64,000 nucleotides of DNA from Blastococcus sp. TML/M2B (GTDB lineage Bacteria; Actinomycetota; Actinomycetes; Mycobacteriales; Geodermatophilaceae), in assembly GCF_016612865.1 (NCBI RefSeq), contig NZ_JAENZZ010000002.1, forward strand, positions 1,240,001-1,304,000. The letters run 5' to 3'. The notes under the pieces were generated by a model. The model ran no database searches, was not told the DNA's origin, and saw only the letters and a program-made list of their open reading frames with translations. Below, one piece after another: positions 53,728 to 63,102 of this stretch (position 1 is the stretch's first letter; the number at the start of each line of letters is the position of its first letter). Made by a program: the position numbers and the translations under genes.

Positions 53728-53759
53728 CTGCCGGGCCACCCCACGGGGTGACCCGGCAG
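53728..53759 (+). terminator. Terminator of sodN
   Basis: CTGCCGGG (53728-53735) pairs with CCCGGCAG (53752-53759), continued after one C-A mismatch by CACCCC/GGGGTG. A TACGCT hexamer at 53706-53711 before it could instead serve the downstream phosphatase, putting the hairpin in its leader. Confidence 0.6.
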
Positions 53760-53828
53760 TCGTCTGTCCGCCCGGCGCACTACCGCGCGTGCGCCTGGGG
53801 TTCGCCCGTGCGCGGACCGGAGGACCTC

Positions 53829-55016
53829 GTGATCGACGTCGGCGCTCTGCTGGAGAAGGTGGAGAACGCGGCACCGATCGCCGCGGTCGAAGCCGTCGCC
53901 GGAGCGCTCCGCGAGATGGTCGCCGCCCGATCGGCCGCGCTGCTCATCGCCGACTTCAGCGGCCACTCCGTCGTCCGGCTGACCTCGGCAGGGCCCGTCT
54001 CCGGGGCCCGCACCCACGACGGCGAGCAGGCCGAGACCCTCCCGCTGGAGGGCACCCCGTACGACCGCGTGATCCGCACCCAGCGCGTCCACGTCGAGGA
54101 GCTCGGCGACGGCGCGCGCGTGCTGGCCCCGGTCACCGACCGCGGCGACGCCATCGGTGTCCTGGAGCTGGTCCTCCCCGGCTACCCGTCGGCGGACGAC
54201 GTCGCCGACATCGGCAGCGCGGCGCACGCCCTCGCCTACGTGGTGATCGCCGCGCGCCGGCACACCGACGTGTTCGAGTGGGGCCAGCGCTCCACCCCGT
54301 TCGCGCTGGCCGCCGAGATCCAGCGCCGGCTCCTGCCGGCCTCCTACACCTGCGAGGCCGGGCAGTTCACGCTGGCCGGCTGGCTGGAGCCGGCCGGTTC
54401 CGTCGGGGGCGACACCTTCGACTACACCCTCGAGCGCAACGCGCTGCACCTCTCCATCACCGACGCCGTCGGCCACCAGGTGGAGGCGGCGCTGCTGGCC
54501 ACCCTGCTGGTCGGCAGCCTGCGCAACGGCCGGCGGCGCGGCCTGGACCTCGCCGCGCAGGCCGCCTACGCCAACGACAGCCTGGCCGACAACTGCCTGC
54601 CCGGTCAGTTCGTCACCGGGCAGCTGCTCGACCTCGACCTGCGCACCGGCGCCGCGCGCGTCGTGAACGCCGGGCACACCCTGCCCCTGCGGCTGCGCGA
54701 CGGCCACGTCGAGGAGATCGACCTCCGCGTCGAGCCGCCGTTCGGCGTCCTGCCCGGCAAGTCCTTCCAGGTGCAGCCGTTCCCGCTGGAGCCCGGCGAC
54801 CGGATCGTCTTCCTCACCGACGGCATGCTCGAGCGCAACGCCGCCACCCTCGACGTCGCCGCTGCCCTGGCCGACAGCGCCGACCTGCACCCTCGCGAGG
54901 TCGTGCACGAGCTCGGGGGCGCCGTGCTGCGAGCCACTGGTCACGACCTCAAGGACGACGCGACGATGGTCTGCCTCGACTGGTACGGCGGCCCGCAGCG
55001 CGACCGCAGCACCTGA
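53829..55016 (+). CDS. GAF-like/PP2C (RsbU/SpoIIE-type) serine phosphatase
   Basis: 395 residues. The N-terminal ~150 residues (A-L-L-I-A-D-F-S-G-H-S; L-A-P-V-T-D-R-G-D-A-I-G-V-L-E-L) look like a GAF-type sensor. The C-terminal phosphatase has S-V-G-G-D-T-F-D-Y (metal Asp about 199), S-I-T-D-A-V-G-H-Q-V-E-A and the end D-D-A-T-M-V. It would dephosphorylate an anti-anti-sigma or similar protein in a partner-switching pathway. GTG 53829 has GGAGGA 4 nt upstream; a longer open frame in the upstream region is not coding. No anti-sigma pair is adjacent. Confidence 0.9.
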   Translation: MIDVGALLEKVENAAPIAAVEAVAGALREMVAARSAALLIADFSGHSVVRLTSAGPVSGARTHDGEQAETLPLEGTPYDRVIRTQRVHVEELGDGARVLAPVTDRGDAIGVLELVLPGYPSADDVADIGSAAHALAYVVIAARRHTDVFEWGQRSTPFALAAEIQRRLLPASYTCEAGQFTLAGWLEPAGSVGGDTFDYTLERNALHLSITDAVGHQVEAALLATLLVGSLRNGRRRGLDLAAQAAYANDSLADNCLPGQFVTGQLLDLDLRTGAARVVNAGHTLPLRLRDGHVEEIDLRVEPPFGVLPGKSFQVQPFPLEPGDRIVFLTDGMLERNAATLDVAAALADSADLHPREVVHELGGAVLRATGHDLKDDATMVCLDWYGGPQRDRST

Positions 55017-55096
55017 GCTCGGCGCCGACCCCTCCCGGGCGTCGACCGTCGCGCGCCCGGAGTGAGCCGGTGCCCGGCCGGTACGGTTCAACCACG

Positions 55097-55764
55097 ATGC
55101 GCATCGACCGGGCCGGGTGGCCTTTCCTCACCGGACCCCTGGTCCCCGCTGCCGGCCTGCTGGCGCTGAGCCGCGTCACCGGCCGCCGCGGAGCCCGGGC
55201 GGCCGCCTGGCCGCTGCTGGGCCTGTCCGCGTACATGGCGCTGTTCTTCCGCGACCCCGACCGGCGTTGCGACGTCGAGCCGGCGGACCCGGACGAGGTG
55301 CTCTCCCCGGCCGACGGCGTGGTCATGGTCGCCGGCGAGCCGCAGGAGGGTGTCGCGCCCCCCGGCGAGTGGCAGCAGGTCAGCGTCTTCCTCTCCGTCG
55401 TCGACGTGCACGTGAACCGGTCGCCCTACCGCGGCGAGGTCGTCGAGAGCTCCTACCGGCCGGGCAGCTTCCTCGCGGCCTACCGGCGGGACTCCGCGCA
55501 CCGCAACGAGCGCTAAGCGAGCTCTGGCTCCGCGACGGCGAGCGCACCGTGGTCTTCCGGCAGATCGTCGGCGTCCTGGCGCGGCGGATCGTCACCCGCA
55601 CCGGCGTCGGTCAGCGGCTGGCCACCGGTGAGCGGATGGGCCTGATGAAGTTCGGCTCCCGGATGGACGTCTTCGTGCCGCTCGACTGCGAGCTGACCGT
55701 GACGACGGGGCAGCGCGTGCGCGGCGGCGATACCGTCATCGCCCGCTGGCCCGCCGCCCGCTGA
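55097..55764 (+). CDS. psd: Phosphatidylserine decarboxylase (short form), frameshifted at 55514
   Basis: About 221 residues over two frames. From ATG 55097 it has two membrane-associated segments, F-F-R-D-P-D-R and the active N-terminal domain V-N-R-S-P-Y-R-G, up to H-R-N-E-R, then an in-frame TAA. Deleting TA at 55514-55515 restores S-E-L-W-L-R-D-G-E-R-T and the end R-M-G-L-M-K-F-G-S-R-M-D-V-F, where the Gly-Ser bond is self-cleaved to make the pyruvoyl group. It converts phosphatidylserine to phosphatidylethanolamine. pssA follows after 8 nt. The break belongs to the 500-nt-phased set. Confidence 0.94.
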
Positions 55765-55772
55765 GGCCCCCG

Positions 55773-56570
55773 GTGCCGACGCGGCGCACCGCCACGGCCG
55801 AGTTCGTGCGCGGCTCGGTCACGGGTTCCCGGCGACGGGCCCTGGCCACCCTGCCCAGCCTGTTCACCCTCGCCAACATGGGCTGCGGCTTCGGGGCGAT
55901 CCTCGTGTCCATCCGCGGCGAGCACGGGGTGGCCGCCGTCCTCATCGGGCTGTCGGTGCTGTTCGACATCCTCGACGGCGCGGTGGCGCGCAAGGTCGGC
56001 GCCGTCACCCCGTTCGGCCTGCAGTTCGACTCGCTGGCCGACCTCGTCTCCTTCGGCCTGGCCCCGGCGCTGGTGGCCTTCACGCTCTTCTCCGAGGGCC
56101 GCGACGAGTGGGACGTGCTCGGCTGGGTGGCCTGCTTCCTGTGGGTCGCGTGCGCGGCGATCCGGCTGGCCCGGTTCAACGTGACCATCGACCCCACCGC
56201 CGACAAGCGGTACTTCACCGGCATGCCCAGCCCCGGCGCCGCCGGCGTCGTGCTGGCCTCTGTGTTCGCGTTCGGCGACCAGATGCAGGGCCGGGACCGG
56301 CTCTGGGTGCTGCTGGTCATGGCCGTGCCGGCGCTGCTGATGGTCAGCAACGTGCGCTACCGGTCGTTCCGCTCGCTGGTGAGCCCGCGCAGCGGCCGGC
56401 CGTACGGCCCGATGGCGGTGGCGCTGCTGCTCGTCGTCGCCTTCGCGCTCGCCCCGGTCCACACCGGGATCGTCCTGGCCTACGGCTACCTGTTCGCGCC
56501 GGTGCTCGTGCCGGTGCTCTCCCCGCTGGCCCGTCTGGTGCCGGCCTCGATCAAGGAGGCGCTGTCGTGA
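55773..56570 (+). CDS. pssA: CDP-diacylglycerol-serine O-phosphatidyltransferase
   Basis: 265 residues, about eight membrane helices. The CDP-alcohol phosphotransferase motif is complete: D65, D68-G-A-x-A-R73, G82, D86 and D90 in F-D-I-L-D-G-A-V-A-R ... F-G-L-Q-F-D-S-L-A-D. It makes phosphatidylserine, the substrate of the adjacent psd product. The N-terminus is Arg/Thr-rich and cytoplasmic. GTG 55773; the stop overlaps the next gene as GTGA. Confidence 0.95.
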   Translation: MPTRRTATAEFVRGSVTGSRRRALATLPSLFTLANMGCGFGAILVSIRGEHGVAAVLIGLSVLFDILDGAVARKVGAVTPFGLQFDSLADLVSFGLAPALVAFTLFSEGRDEWDVLGWVACFLWVACAAIRLARFNVTIDPTADKRYFTGMPSPGAAGVVLASVFAFGDQMQGRDRLWVLLVMAVPALLMVSNVRYRSFRSLVSPRSGRPYGPMAVALLLVVAFALAPVHTGIVLAYGYLFAPVLVPVLSPLARLVPASIKEALS

Positions 56571-57025
56571 CGGTGCGACCCATCCGGCCCGGCGACGTCC
56601 CCGCGGCCGTGGGGCTGGTGCGCGAGCTGGCGGACTACGAGCGGGCCCTGCACGAGGTGCGCCTCACCGAGGAGCAGCTCACCGCGTGCCTCTTCGGCGA
56701 GGCCCCCGCGCTGTTCGGCCACGTCGCCGAGGACGACGAGGGCCGCGTCGTCGGCCTCGCGCTGTGGTTCCTCAACTTCTCCACGTGGCGCGGCACGCAC
56801 GGCATCTACCTCGAGGACCTCTACGTGCAGCCCGCCCAGCGCGGCCGCGGGCTGGGCCGCGCGCTGCTGAGCACGCTGGCCGCGGTCTGCGTGGAGCGCG
56901 GCTACTCGCGGCTGGAGTGGTCGGTGCTGGACTGGAACACCCCGTCGATCGAGTTCTACCGCGCGGCCGGTGCCGTCCCGATGGACGACTGGACGGTCTT
57001 CCGGCTGACCGACGACGCGCCCTGA
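56567..57025 (+). CDS. GNAT N-acetyltransferase (diamine/thialysine-acetyltransferase-like)
   Basis: 152 residues. Acetyl-CoA site Q-R-G-R-G-L-G-R-A-L-L (about 90) after the typical L-E-D-L-Y-V-Q; F-L-N-F-S-T-W-R-G and W-S-V-L-D-W-N-T-P resemble spermidine/spermine and thialysine acetyltransferases. Substrate unproven. GTG 56567 overlaps pssA (GTGA) and has AAGGAGG 8 nt upstream, one of the strongest ribosome sites in the window, located inside pssA. Confidence 0.92.
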   Translation: MTVRPIRPGDVPAAVGLVRELADYERALHEVRLTEEQLTACLFGEAPALFGHVAEDDEGRVVGLALWFLNFSTWRGTHGIYLEDLYVQPAQRGRGLGRALLSTLAAVCVERGYSRLEWSVLDWNTPSIEFYRAAGAVPMDDWTVFRLTDDAP

Positions 57026-57096
57026 CCGCCTTCGCCGCCCCGCGGTAGACCGGTCACGGGAGGCCCGGCCACCCCGCAGGGCCTAGCGTGACCGCC

Positions 57097-57879
57097 GTGA
57101 CCACCGAGCGCGTCCCCGCCGAGTGCTGGCTGACCGACATGGACGGCGTGCTGGTCCACGAGGAGCAGGCGCTGCCGGGCGCGGCCGAGTTCCTCGAGCG
57201 GCTCGTCGACCGCGGCCGCCGCTTCCTCGTGCTCACCAACAACTCGATCTTCACCCCGCGCGACCTCGCCGCCCGGCTGGCCCGCACCGGGCTGCACGTG
57301 CCCGAGGAGTCGCTGTGGACCTCCGCGCTGGCCACCGCGGACTTCCTGCGCACCCAGCTGCCGGGCGGGTCGGCCTACGTCATCGGCGAGGCCGGGCTGA
57401 CCACCGCGCTGCACGAGGTCGGCTACGTCATGACCGACACCGACCCCGACTACGTGGTGCTGGGCGAGACCCGCACCTACTCGTTCGAGGCGATCACCCG
57501 CGCCATCCGCCTGATCGGCCGCGGCGCCCGCTTCATCGCCACCAACCCCGACGTCACCGGCCCCTCGCCGGAGGGGCCGCTGCCCGCGACCGGCTCGGTC
57601 GCGGCGATGATCACCCGCGCGACCGGCGCCGAGCCCTACTTCGTGGGCAAGCCCAACCCGATGATGTTCCGCAGCGCGATGAACCGGATCGAGGCGCACT
57701 CGGAGTCCACGGTGATGATCGGCGACCGCATGGACACCGACGTCGTCGCCGGCATCGAGGCGGGCCTGGACACGATCCTGGTGCTGTCCGGCTCCACCGC
57801 GGCGGCCGACGTGGCCCGCTTCCCGTTCCGCCCGGGCCGGGTCCTGGACTCGATCGCCGACGTCATCGACCTGGTCTGA
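57097..57879 (+). CDS. HAD-IIA family phosphatase (NagD/4-nitrophenylphosphatase-like)
   Basis: 260 residues. Motif I is L-T-D-M-D-G-V-L (nucleophile D14, D16), motif II in L-T-N-N-S (about 48), Lys in F-V-G-K-P-N-P (about 186) and motif [10 protein letters not shown] (about 210). HAD-IIA enzymes dephosphorylate nucleotides or sugar phosphates. GTG 57097 is chosen because TAGCGT (57084-57089) ends 7 nt upstream, the leaderless spacing; a GTG at 57088 overlaps that hexamer. Confidence 0.92.
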   Translation: MTTERVPAECWLTDMDGVLVHEEQALPGAAEFLERLVDRGRRFLVLTNNSIFTPRDLAARLARTGLHVPEESLWTSALATADFLRTQLPGGSAYVIGEAGLTTALHEVGYVMTDTDPDYVVLGETRTYSFEAITRAIRLIGRGARFIATNPDVTGPSPEGPLPATGSVAAMITRATGAEPYFVGKPNPMMFRSAMNRIEAHSESTVMIGDRMDTDVVAGIEAGLDTILVLSGSTAAADVARFPFRPGRVLDSIADVIDLV

Positions 57880-57882
57880 ACC

Positions 57883-58353
57883 TCAGCGGTCGAGGTAGGC
57901 CAGCCGCGCCTCGGGGGTCATGAGCAGGTAGACGACGCCGGCCACGAGCACCAGCACCGGGATGCCGATCTCCGGCCGCGCGGCCTGGAACGTCGCGACG
58001 AAGCCCGCGGCCCCGAAGAACACCTGCAGGGCGATGACCGGCCCCCGCGCCCACCCCGCGAGCCGGCGCAGGCCGACCGCGGCGGCGCCCAGGACGCCCG
58101 CGGCGAGCCCCGCGAGCACGACCTCGGCCAGCGCGCGGGGCACGCTCTCGGGGTCGCCGGTGAGGGTCAGCCAGAGCAGCACCAGCGCGAGGACGACGAA
58201 GCCGGCGGCCTCCACGGCGACCAGCGCGGCCGCCTGCCGCACCGAGCGGGGTGCCTCCTCGCGCGGCGGCGCGGGCCGCACCTCGGGCGCGGGGGTCACC
58301 GCACCGAAGAGCCGGTCGGCCAGCCGGCGCGGCTGCGGCGTCTGCTCGGTCAC
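57883..58353 (-). CDS. Four-helix membrane protein
   Basis: 156 residues. A Pro/Arg-rich cytoplasmic N-terminus (about 45 residues) is followed by four membrane helices (about 48-70, 80-102, 108-126 and 130-148) and a short tail E-A-R-L-A-Y-L-D-R. No motif is recognised. GTG 58353 is preceded by TAACCT (58361-58366, minus strand), 7-nt gap, no Shine-Dalgarno. It is divergent from the lipid-kinase gene and its stop lies 3 nt from the HAD stop. Confidence 0.8.
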   Translation of the reverse strand: MTEQTPQPRRLADRLFGAVTPAPEVRPAPPREEAPRSVRQAAALVAVEAAGFVVLALVLLWLTLTGDPESVPRALAEVVLAGLAAGVLGAAAVGLRRLAGWARGPVIALQVFFGAAGFVATFQAARPEIGIPVLVLVAGVVYLLMTPEARLAYLDR

Positions 58354-58443
58354 GACGGCGAGGTTACGCGGGCCCCGCGGGCCGGTCCGCCGGTTGCGCA
58401 CACCTCCCACGCGGGCCGGGTGCCCGGAGCTAGCCTGGTGGTC

Positions 58444-59403
58444 ATGCGCGCGCTCGTGGTGGTCAACCCCGCGGCGACCAGCACCACGTCCAAGATGCGC
58501 GACGTCCTCGTCGGCGCGCTGGCCAGCGAGCTCAAGGTCGACGTCGCCGAGACCGAGCACCGCGGCCACGGCCGGGAGCTCGGCGAGCGGGCGGCCTCCG
58601 ACGGCCTGGACCTCGTCGTCACCCTCGGCGGCGACGGCACGGTCAACGAGGTCGTCAACGGGTTGCTGGCGCACGGCCCCGGCGCGCACCTGCCGACCCT
58701 GGCGGTCGTGCCGGGCGGCTCCACCAACGTGTTCTCCCGGGCGCTGGGCCGCTCCCGCGACCCGGTCGAGGCGACCGCGGAGATCCTCGCCTCGGTGCGG
58801 GCCGGCCGGACCCGGCTGGTCTCCCTGGGCACCGCCAGCGCCACCGGCACCGCGCACGAGGCGGGGTGGACCGACCCCCGCTGGTTCGTCTTCGCCGCGG
58901 GGCTCGGCTTCGACGCCGAGGTCATCGCCCGGGTCGACGCGCAGCGGGCCCGCGGCCGGCGCTCCACGGGGGCGCTGTACGTGCGCGAGGGGACCAGCGC
59001 ATTCCTCCGCGGCCGCGAGCGCCGCCGTCCGGCGATGACCCTGCAGATCCCCGGCGAGGACGACGTCGAGGGGCTCTTCCTCTGCCTGGTCTCCAACGTG
59101 AGCCCCTGGACCTATCTCGGTGCGCGGCCGGTGCAGCCCTCCCCCGAGGCGTCGTTCGACACCGGGCTGGACGTCTTCGCGCTGGGGCGGACCAACCCGG
59201 TCGGCATGCTGCGCACCCTGCGCCGGGCGCTCGCCGAGCGGCCGCAGCACCGCGGCCGCGGCCTGCACCGCCGGCACGACCTGGCGGAGCTCACGCTGAC
59301 CGCCGTCCGGCCGCAGGGCTGGCAGGTCGACGGCGAGCACCTGGGCACCGCGACGGGGCTGCGGCTGCGGTCGGTCCCGCACGCCCTGCGCGTCGTCTCC
59401 TGA
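58444..59403 (+). CDS. Diacylglycerol/lipid kinase family protein (DagK-like)
   Basis: 319 residues. Nucleotide site L-G-G-D-G-T-V-N-E-V (residues 61-70) and P-G-G-S-T-N-V-F-S-R (about 94) as in the DAGKc fold; a C-terminal beta domain ends G-W-Q-V-D-G-E. It probably phosphorylates diacylglycerol or another lipid, fitting the nearby psd-pssA genes. ATG 58444 has TAGCCT (58431-58436) with a 7-nt gap and no Shine-Dalgarno. The gap after it holds the whiB1 promoter. Confidence 0.92.
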   Translation: MRALVVVNPAATSTTSKMRDVLVGALASELKVDVAETEHRGHGRELGERAASDGLDLVVTLGGDGTVNEVVNGLLAHGPGAHLPTLAVVPGGSTNVFSRALGRSRDPVEATAEILASVRAGRTRLVSLGTASATGTAHEAGWTDPRWFVFAAGLGFDAEVIARVDAQRARGRRSTGALYVREGTSAFLRGRERRRPAMTLQIPGEDDVEGLFLCLVSNVSPWTYLGARPVQPSPEASFDTGLDVFALGRTNPVGMLRTLRRALAERPQHRGRGLHRRHDLAELTLTAVRPQGWQVDGEHLGTATGLRLRSVPHALRVVS

Positions 59404-59701
59404 CGGCTCCCTGGCAGTAAACGTCGCCGAGCGCATGGTGCCTCGCCCTGCCGAGTGGCGGGCCTATCACGAGCGTGGTGAGGTTGCTCACGCGGGGGTC
59501 GGCACTGGCCTCGTTTCTGCTTGACAGTCGCCGCCCGCGTGAAAGCATCGCTGCAGGAACGCAACCTGCCGGTAACACAGCAGGCAGTCACTGCCGCAAG
59601 GCGCTGGAGACCCCGGTGTCGGCCCGGTGGCGTCGGCCCGGCCGCAGGCCGGGCCAGCGACTGACCTAGAAACCGTAGACGACACCGAGGAGAACACCGC
59701 C
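59404..59701 (+). promoter_or_regulatory. 298-nt intergenic region upstream of whiB1
   Basis: No gene is visible. It contains a CRP-type site (59478-59491), TTGACA (59521-59526) as a possible -35, and a leader of more than 130 nt with AT-richer patches. No convincing TANNNT -10 stands at the ideal distance. Long regulated leaders are usual for whiB1. Confidence 0.6.
59478..59491. promoter_or_regulatory. CRP-type cAMP receptor protein site
   Basis: GTGA-GGTTGC-TCAC is the exact GTGA-N6-TCAC core bound by actinobacterial CRP, and the outer palindrome GTGAG/CTCAC is perfect. It lies about 30 nt upstream of TTGACA (59521). In M. tuberculosis whiB1 is controlled by the CRP Rv3676 through such a site. 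Confidence 0.65.
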
Positions 59702-59953
59702 ATGGACTGGCGCCACCGCGCGCTCTGCCGGGACGAGGATCCGGAGCTGTTCTTCCCGATCGGGACGGCCGGCCCGGCCGTCGTCCAGATCGAGCAGGCC
59801 AAGGCCGTGTGCCAGCGTTGCCCCGTCGTGACGTCGTGCCTGGACTGGGCGCTCAGCTCGGGCCAGGACTCCGGCGTCTGGGGCGGCCTGTCCGAGGACG
59901 AGCGGCGGGCGCTCAAGCGCCGCCAGGCTCGCACCCGGGTCCGCACCGCCTGA
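59702..59953 (+). CDS. whiB1: WhiB1-type iron-sulfur transcription factor
   Basis: 83 residues. [4Fe-4S] ligands C9, C37, C40 and C46 (C-x2-C-x5-C) have the same numbering as M. tuberculosis WhiB1. The turn G-V-W-G-G and the basic tail R-R-A-L-K-R-R-Q-A-R form the SigA-binding/DNA-binding part. WhiB1 is an essential, NO-sensitive partner of SigA. Start M-D-W-R-H matches the family; the Shine-Dalgarno AGGAG lies about 11 nt upstream. pdtaS is convergent, then a TB7.3-like gene, the order of Rv3219-Rv3220c-Rv3221c. Confidence 0.96.
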   Translation: MDWRHRALCRDEDPELFFPIGTAGPAVVQIEQAKAVCQRCPVVTSCLDWALSSGQDSGVWGGLSEDERRALKRRQARTRVRTA

Positions 59954-59996
59954 CCGCCAGCAGCACCGGCCGCGCCGCGGCCACACCGATCGCCTC

Positions 59997-60029
59997 GAGG
60001 CCGGTCCGGGATCCCCCGGGGCCGGCCTC
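59997..60029. terminator. Hairpin between whiB1 and pdtaS
   Basis: GAGGCCGG (59997-60004) pairs with CCGGCCTC (60022-60029), with an inner CCGGG/CCCGG stem. It lies between two convergent genes and can serve both. Confidence 0.6.
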
Positions 60030-60047
60030 AGCGCCGTCCCGGGCGGG

Positions 60048-61533
60048 TCAGCGGCGCGGCAGGCCCGCGCCGGGCAGCGTCAGCACGACCTCGGTCCCCC
60101 GCCCCGCCGGGGGGACGGTCGTGCGCAGGCCGCCCCCCAGCTCGCTCTCCACGAGCGTGCGCACGATCTGCAGGCCCAGCCCCTCGCTGACCGACGGGTC
60201 GAACCCCGCCGGCAGGCCGCGGCCGTCGTCGCGCACCCGCACCACGAGGTCGTCCCCGGTCCGCTCGGCGAGCAGCTCGATCGAGCCGGGCTCCCCCTCC
60301 GGGAAGGCGTGCTCGGCGGCGTTGTGCAGCAGCTCGGTCACCGCGAGGACCAGCGGCGTCGCCGTCGCCGCCGGGAGCTCGCCGAACGAGCCGGTCCGGC
60401 GGGTGCGCGCCGCCGGCCCCACCGAGGTGAGGTCGCCGAGCATGGGCAGCACCTGGTCCAGCACCTGGTCGACGTCGACGACGTCCTCCCGGCTTCCGGC
60501 CAGCGTCTCGTGCACCAGGGGCGATGGAGGCCACCCGGCGCACCGACTCCTCCAGCGCCTCCCGCGCGGCCGGCACGGTCATCCGGCGGGCCTGCAGGCG
60601 CAGCAGCGCGGCGACGGTCTGCAGGTTGTTCTTCACGCGGTGGTGGATCTCGCGGATCGTCGCGTCCTTGCTGAGCAGCGCGCGGTCCCGGCGGCGGACG
60701 TCGGTGACGTCGCGCACCAGCACCAGCGCACCCTCCTCCGCGCCCGGCGCCTGCAGGGGCAGCGCGCGCACGAGCACCGTCGCGCCGGCGGCCTCGACGT
60801 CCATCGGGTCGGGGAACCCCCCGGCGACCGCCGCCGCGATGCCCGCCGCCACCTCCTCGCCCACGACCCGCTCGCGCGCCGCCGACCGGGTGACCTCGGC
60901 CAGGTCGCGGCCGACCACGTCCCCCGCCACGCCGATCCGCCGGTAGGCCGACAGCGCGTTGGGGCTGGCGTAGACGACGCGGCCCCGGGCGTCGAGCCGC
61001 AGCAGTCCGTCGCCCACGCGAGGGCTCATCTCGGCGTCCTGGAGCTTCTCCGGTGGGAACGTGCCCGCGGAGATCATCAGGCAGAGGTCGCCGGCGATGT
61101 CGAGGTAGGTGTGCTCGAGGGTGGAGGGCGCGCGGGTCACCGCCAGGTTGGTGTCCCGGGCCAGCACGGCGACCACGACGCCGTCGTGGCGGACCGGGAC
61201 CACCTCGCGCCGGCGGGGAGCGGGCCCCGACCAGTCGGGCGCCCCCTCGGTCACCGGCCGTCCCCTGCCGTAGGCCGACCGGAACGGCCCTGCCTCCTCC
61301 CCCGCGACCTCGGTGCCGACGAGGTCCTCCGGGCGGCAGGTCGGCGCCGTGAGCGGCCGCACCTGCGCCACGCACCACCACGAGCCCGGCTGCGGCAGGG
61401 GTACCCAGAGCGTCAGGTCGGCGAAGGAGAGGTCGGCCAGCAGCTGCCAGTCGGCGACCAGCCGGCGGCAGTGGTCGACCTGGGCCGGGTCGGAGGCCGT
61501 GCCACGGGTCAGGCGCTCGGAGAGGCTGTTCAT
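60048..61533 (-). CDS. pdtaS: Sensor histidine kinase PdtaS (HisKA_2), frameshifted at about 60520
   Basis: About 494 residues when joined. From ATG 61533: GAF-type domain (about 1-150), PAS domain (about 170-280, G-L-L-R-L-D-A-R-G-R-V-V-Y), HisKA_2 with the phosphorylated His in I-R-E-I-H-H-R-V-K-N-N-L-Q, then the ATPase (N-A-A-E-H-A-F; D-D-G-R-G-L-P; G-L-G-L-Q). PdtaS pairs with the RNA-binding antiterminator PdtaR, which is not in view; in mycobacteria the system responds to NO, copper and ribosome stress. The frame breaks after R-R-V-A-S-I-A; dropping one base at 60518-60521 restores L-V-H-E-T-L-A-G. One of the 500-nt-phased breaks. Confidence 0.94.
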
Positions 61534-61597
61534 GGTGCGACCGAGCGTAGAGAAGGCGCACCGCGGGGACGGCGCACCGCCTCCTACGCTGCTCGGT

Positions 61598-62104
61598 GTG
61601 GCCGACTCCCCCGCACCCCCCGCCGTCCGGATCGAGCCCGCCACCCCGGCGGACCACGCCGCCATCGCGGAGCTCACCGTGTCGGTGTACATCGACGGGG
61701 AGCTGGCCGGCCCGAGCTACACCCCCGAGCTGGCCGACGTCGCCGGCCGGGCCGACCGCGCCGAGCTGCTGGTCGTGCGCGACGACGACGGCCGGGTGGT
61801 CGGCAGCGTCGCGCTCGTGCTGTCCGGCGACTTCGGCGAGGTCACCGAGTCCGACGACGAGGCCGCCGTGCGGATGCTCGTGGTCGACCCGGCCGCGCAG
61901 GGCCGCGGCATCGGCGAGCTGCTGATGACCGACTGCCTGCGCCGGGCACGGGCGGCGGGCAAGCGCCGGATGGTGCTCTCCACCGGACCGAAGATGCTCG
62001 CGGCGCACCGCCTCTACGAGCGGATGGGCTTCACCCGGCTGCCGGAGCGGGACTGGACGCCGGTCCCCGGCATCGACCTGCTGGTCTACGCCCTCGACCT
62101 CTGA
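61598..62104 (+). CDS. GNAT N-acetyltransferase
   Basis: 168 residues. The acetyl-CoA motif is V-D-P-A-A-Q-G-R-G-I-G-E-L-L (about 105-118) and the end of the fold has A-A-H-R-L-Y-E-R-M-G-F. Substrate unknown. GTG 61598 is chosen because TACGCT (61585-61590) ends 7 nt upstream and no Shine-Dalgarno is present, the leaderless layout; it is divergent from pdtaS. Confidence 0.92.
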   Translation: MADSPAPPAVRIEPATPADHAAIAELTVSVYIDGELAGPSYTPELADVAGRADRAELLVVRDDDGRVVGSVALVLSGDFGEVTESDDEAAVRMLVVDPAAQGRGIGELLMTDCLRRARAAGKRRMVLSTGPKMLAAHRLYERMGFTRLPERDWTPVPGIDLLVYALDL

Positions 62105-62111
62105 GGGCGGC

Positions 62112-63084
62112 TCAGCGGTCCAGCCACGGGAAGCCGAGGCCGAACCTCTGCCCGGGCCCACCGCGGACGACCGACGAGCAGTTCCCGTCGTCGACGGTCA
62201 CCGCGCGGCGGGTGCCGGTCCGGTCCTCGACGACGGCGGTGTGCACCGGCTCCTCGCTGGCCCCGCAGTCCGCGATGGCCCCGAGGATGCCGTGCATCCC
62301 GATGCGGACGCGCTCGGCCTCGCCCTCGGTCAGCTCCCGCAGCACGGGCTCGCTGCTGCCGGGCGACCACGTGCAGACGATTCCGCGCACCGCCGTCAGC
62401 GGCAGGACCATCGGGGCCCGCATCCCCGCGGCGTAGCCGGTGTCGAGGGACGCCGACGCGCCGTCCCGGTCCACGGCCGAGGGGTCTTCCGGGTCCTCCG
62501 GGCACACGAGCGGCGTCCCCGGCCGGGGCGTCCTCGAACCGGTCGGCGTACTGGCGCCCGAACGCCGTCATCAGCAGCCCGTACACCCCCAGCCCGTCGG
62601 GCCCGCCGACCCCCGCGCCGGTCCCGGGGAACCGTCCCACGCAGTCGGGATCGGTCGCACCGACGATCGTCGTCACGCCGCCGTCCGCATAGCCGATCTG
62701 GACCTCGTAGGTGCGTCCGTCGGCCAGCAGGGGTGCCGCGCCCTCGTCGTAGGAGGAGAGGTGGCAGGGCCACCCCGCGGGCACGTCCTCCGCGTCGCGC
62801 TCCGCGAGGCCGGCGAGCAGCTCCAGGTGCGAGGTCAGCGCGTCCGACGGCACCTCGGCGGGCAGCAGGTGCCGCTCCGGTCCGGGGCAGAAGCGCGCCC
62901 AGACCGGCGTGCCCTCGACGCTCCCCCGCGTCGCCTCGGCGGGATCGAGGCACGCGGCCGGGCCCGCATCCGGAGCCGCCTCCGGGGGCGCGCCGTCCGC
63001 GGCCGTGCAGGCCGAGGTCGCCAGGCAGGCGAGGGTTCCGGCGAGGACGGCGAGGCGGCGCACCGCCGCATCATGCCCGGTCAC
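62112..63084 (-). CDS. Putative lipoprotein, frameshifted at about 62518
   Basis: About 323 residues once joined. The signal is V-R-R-L-A-V-L-A-G-T-L-A-C-L followed by the lipobox A-T-S-A-C (Cys about 26). The exported part has several Cys (W-P-C-H, D-P-D-C, V-C-P-E, D-C-G, N-C-S) that could form disulphides. The frame is good to D-A-P-A-G; deleting one base of the run 62517-62520 restores T-P-L-V-C-P-E-D-P and the C-terminus P-W-L-D-R. No known domain. Same size class and break type as the 4831-5713 lipoprotein. Confidence 0.75.
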
Positions 63085-63102
63085 GCCCCCGGAGGAGGCG
63101 GT

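Noticed and set aside
53701-53760. Riboswitch or attenuator before the PP2C gene
   Set aside because: Only one simple hairpin after sodN; a terminator is enough to explain it.
59404-59701. A small gene between the lipid kinase and whiB1
   Set aside because: No frame in the gap has both a start signal and sensible composition; the regulatory site explains the region better.
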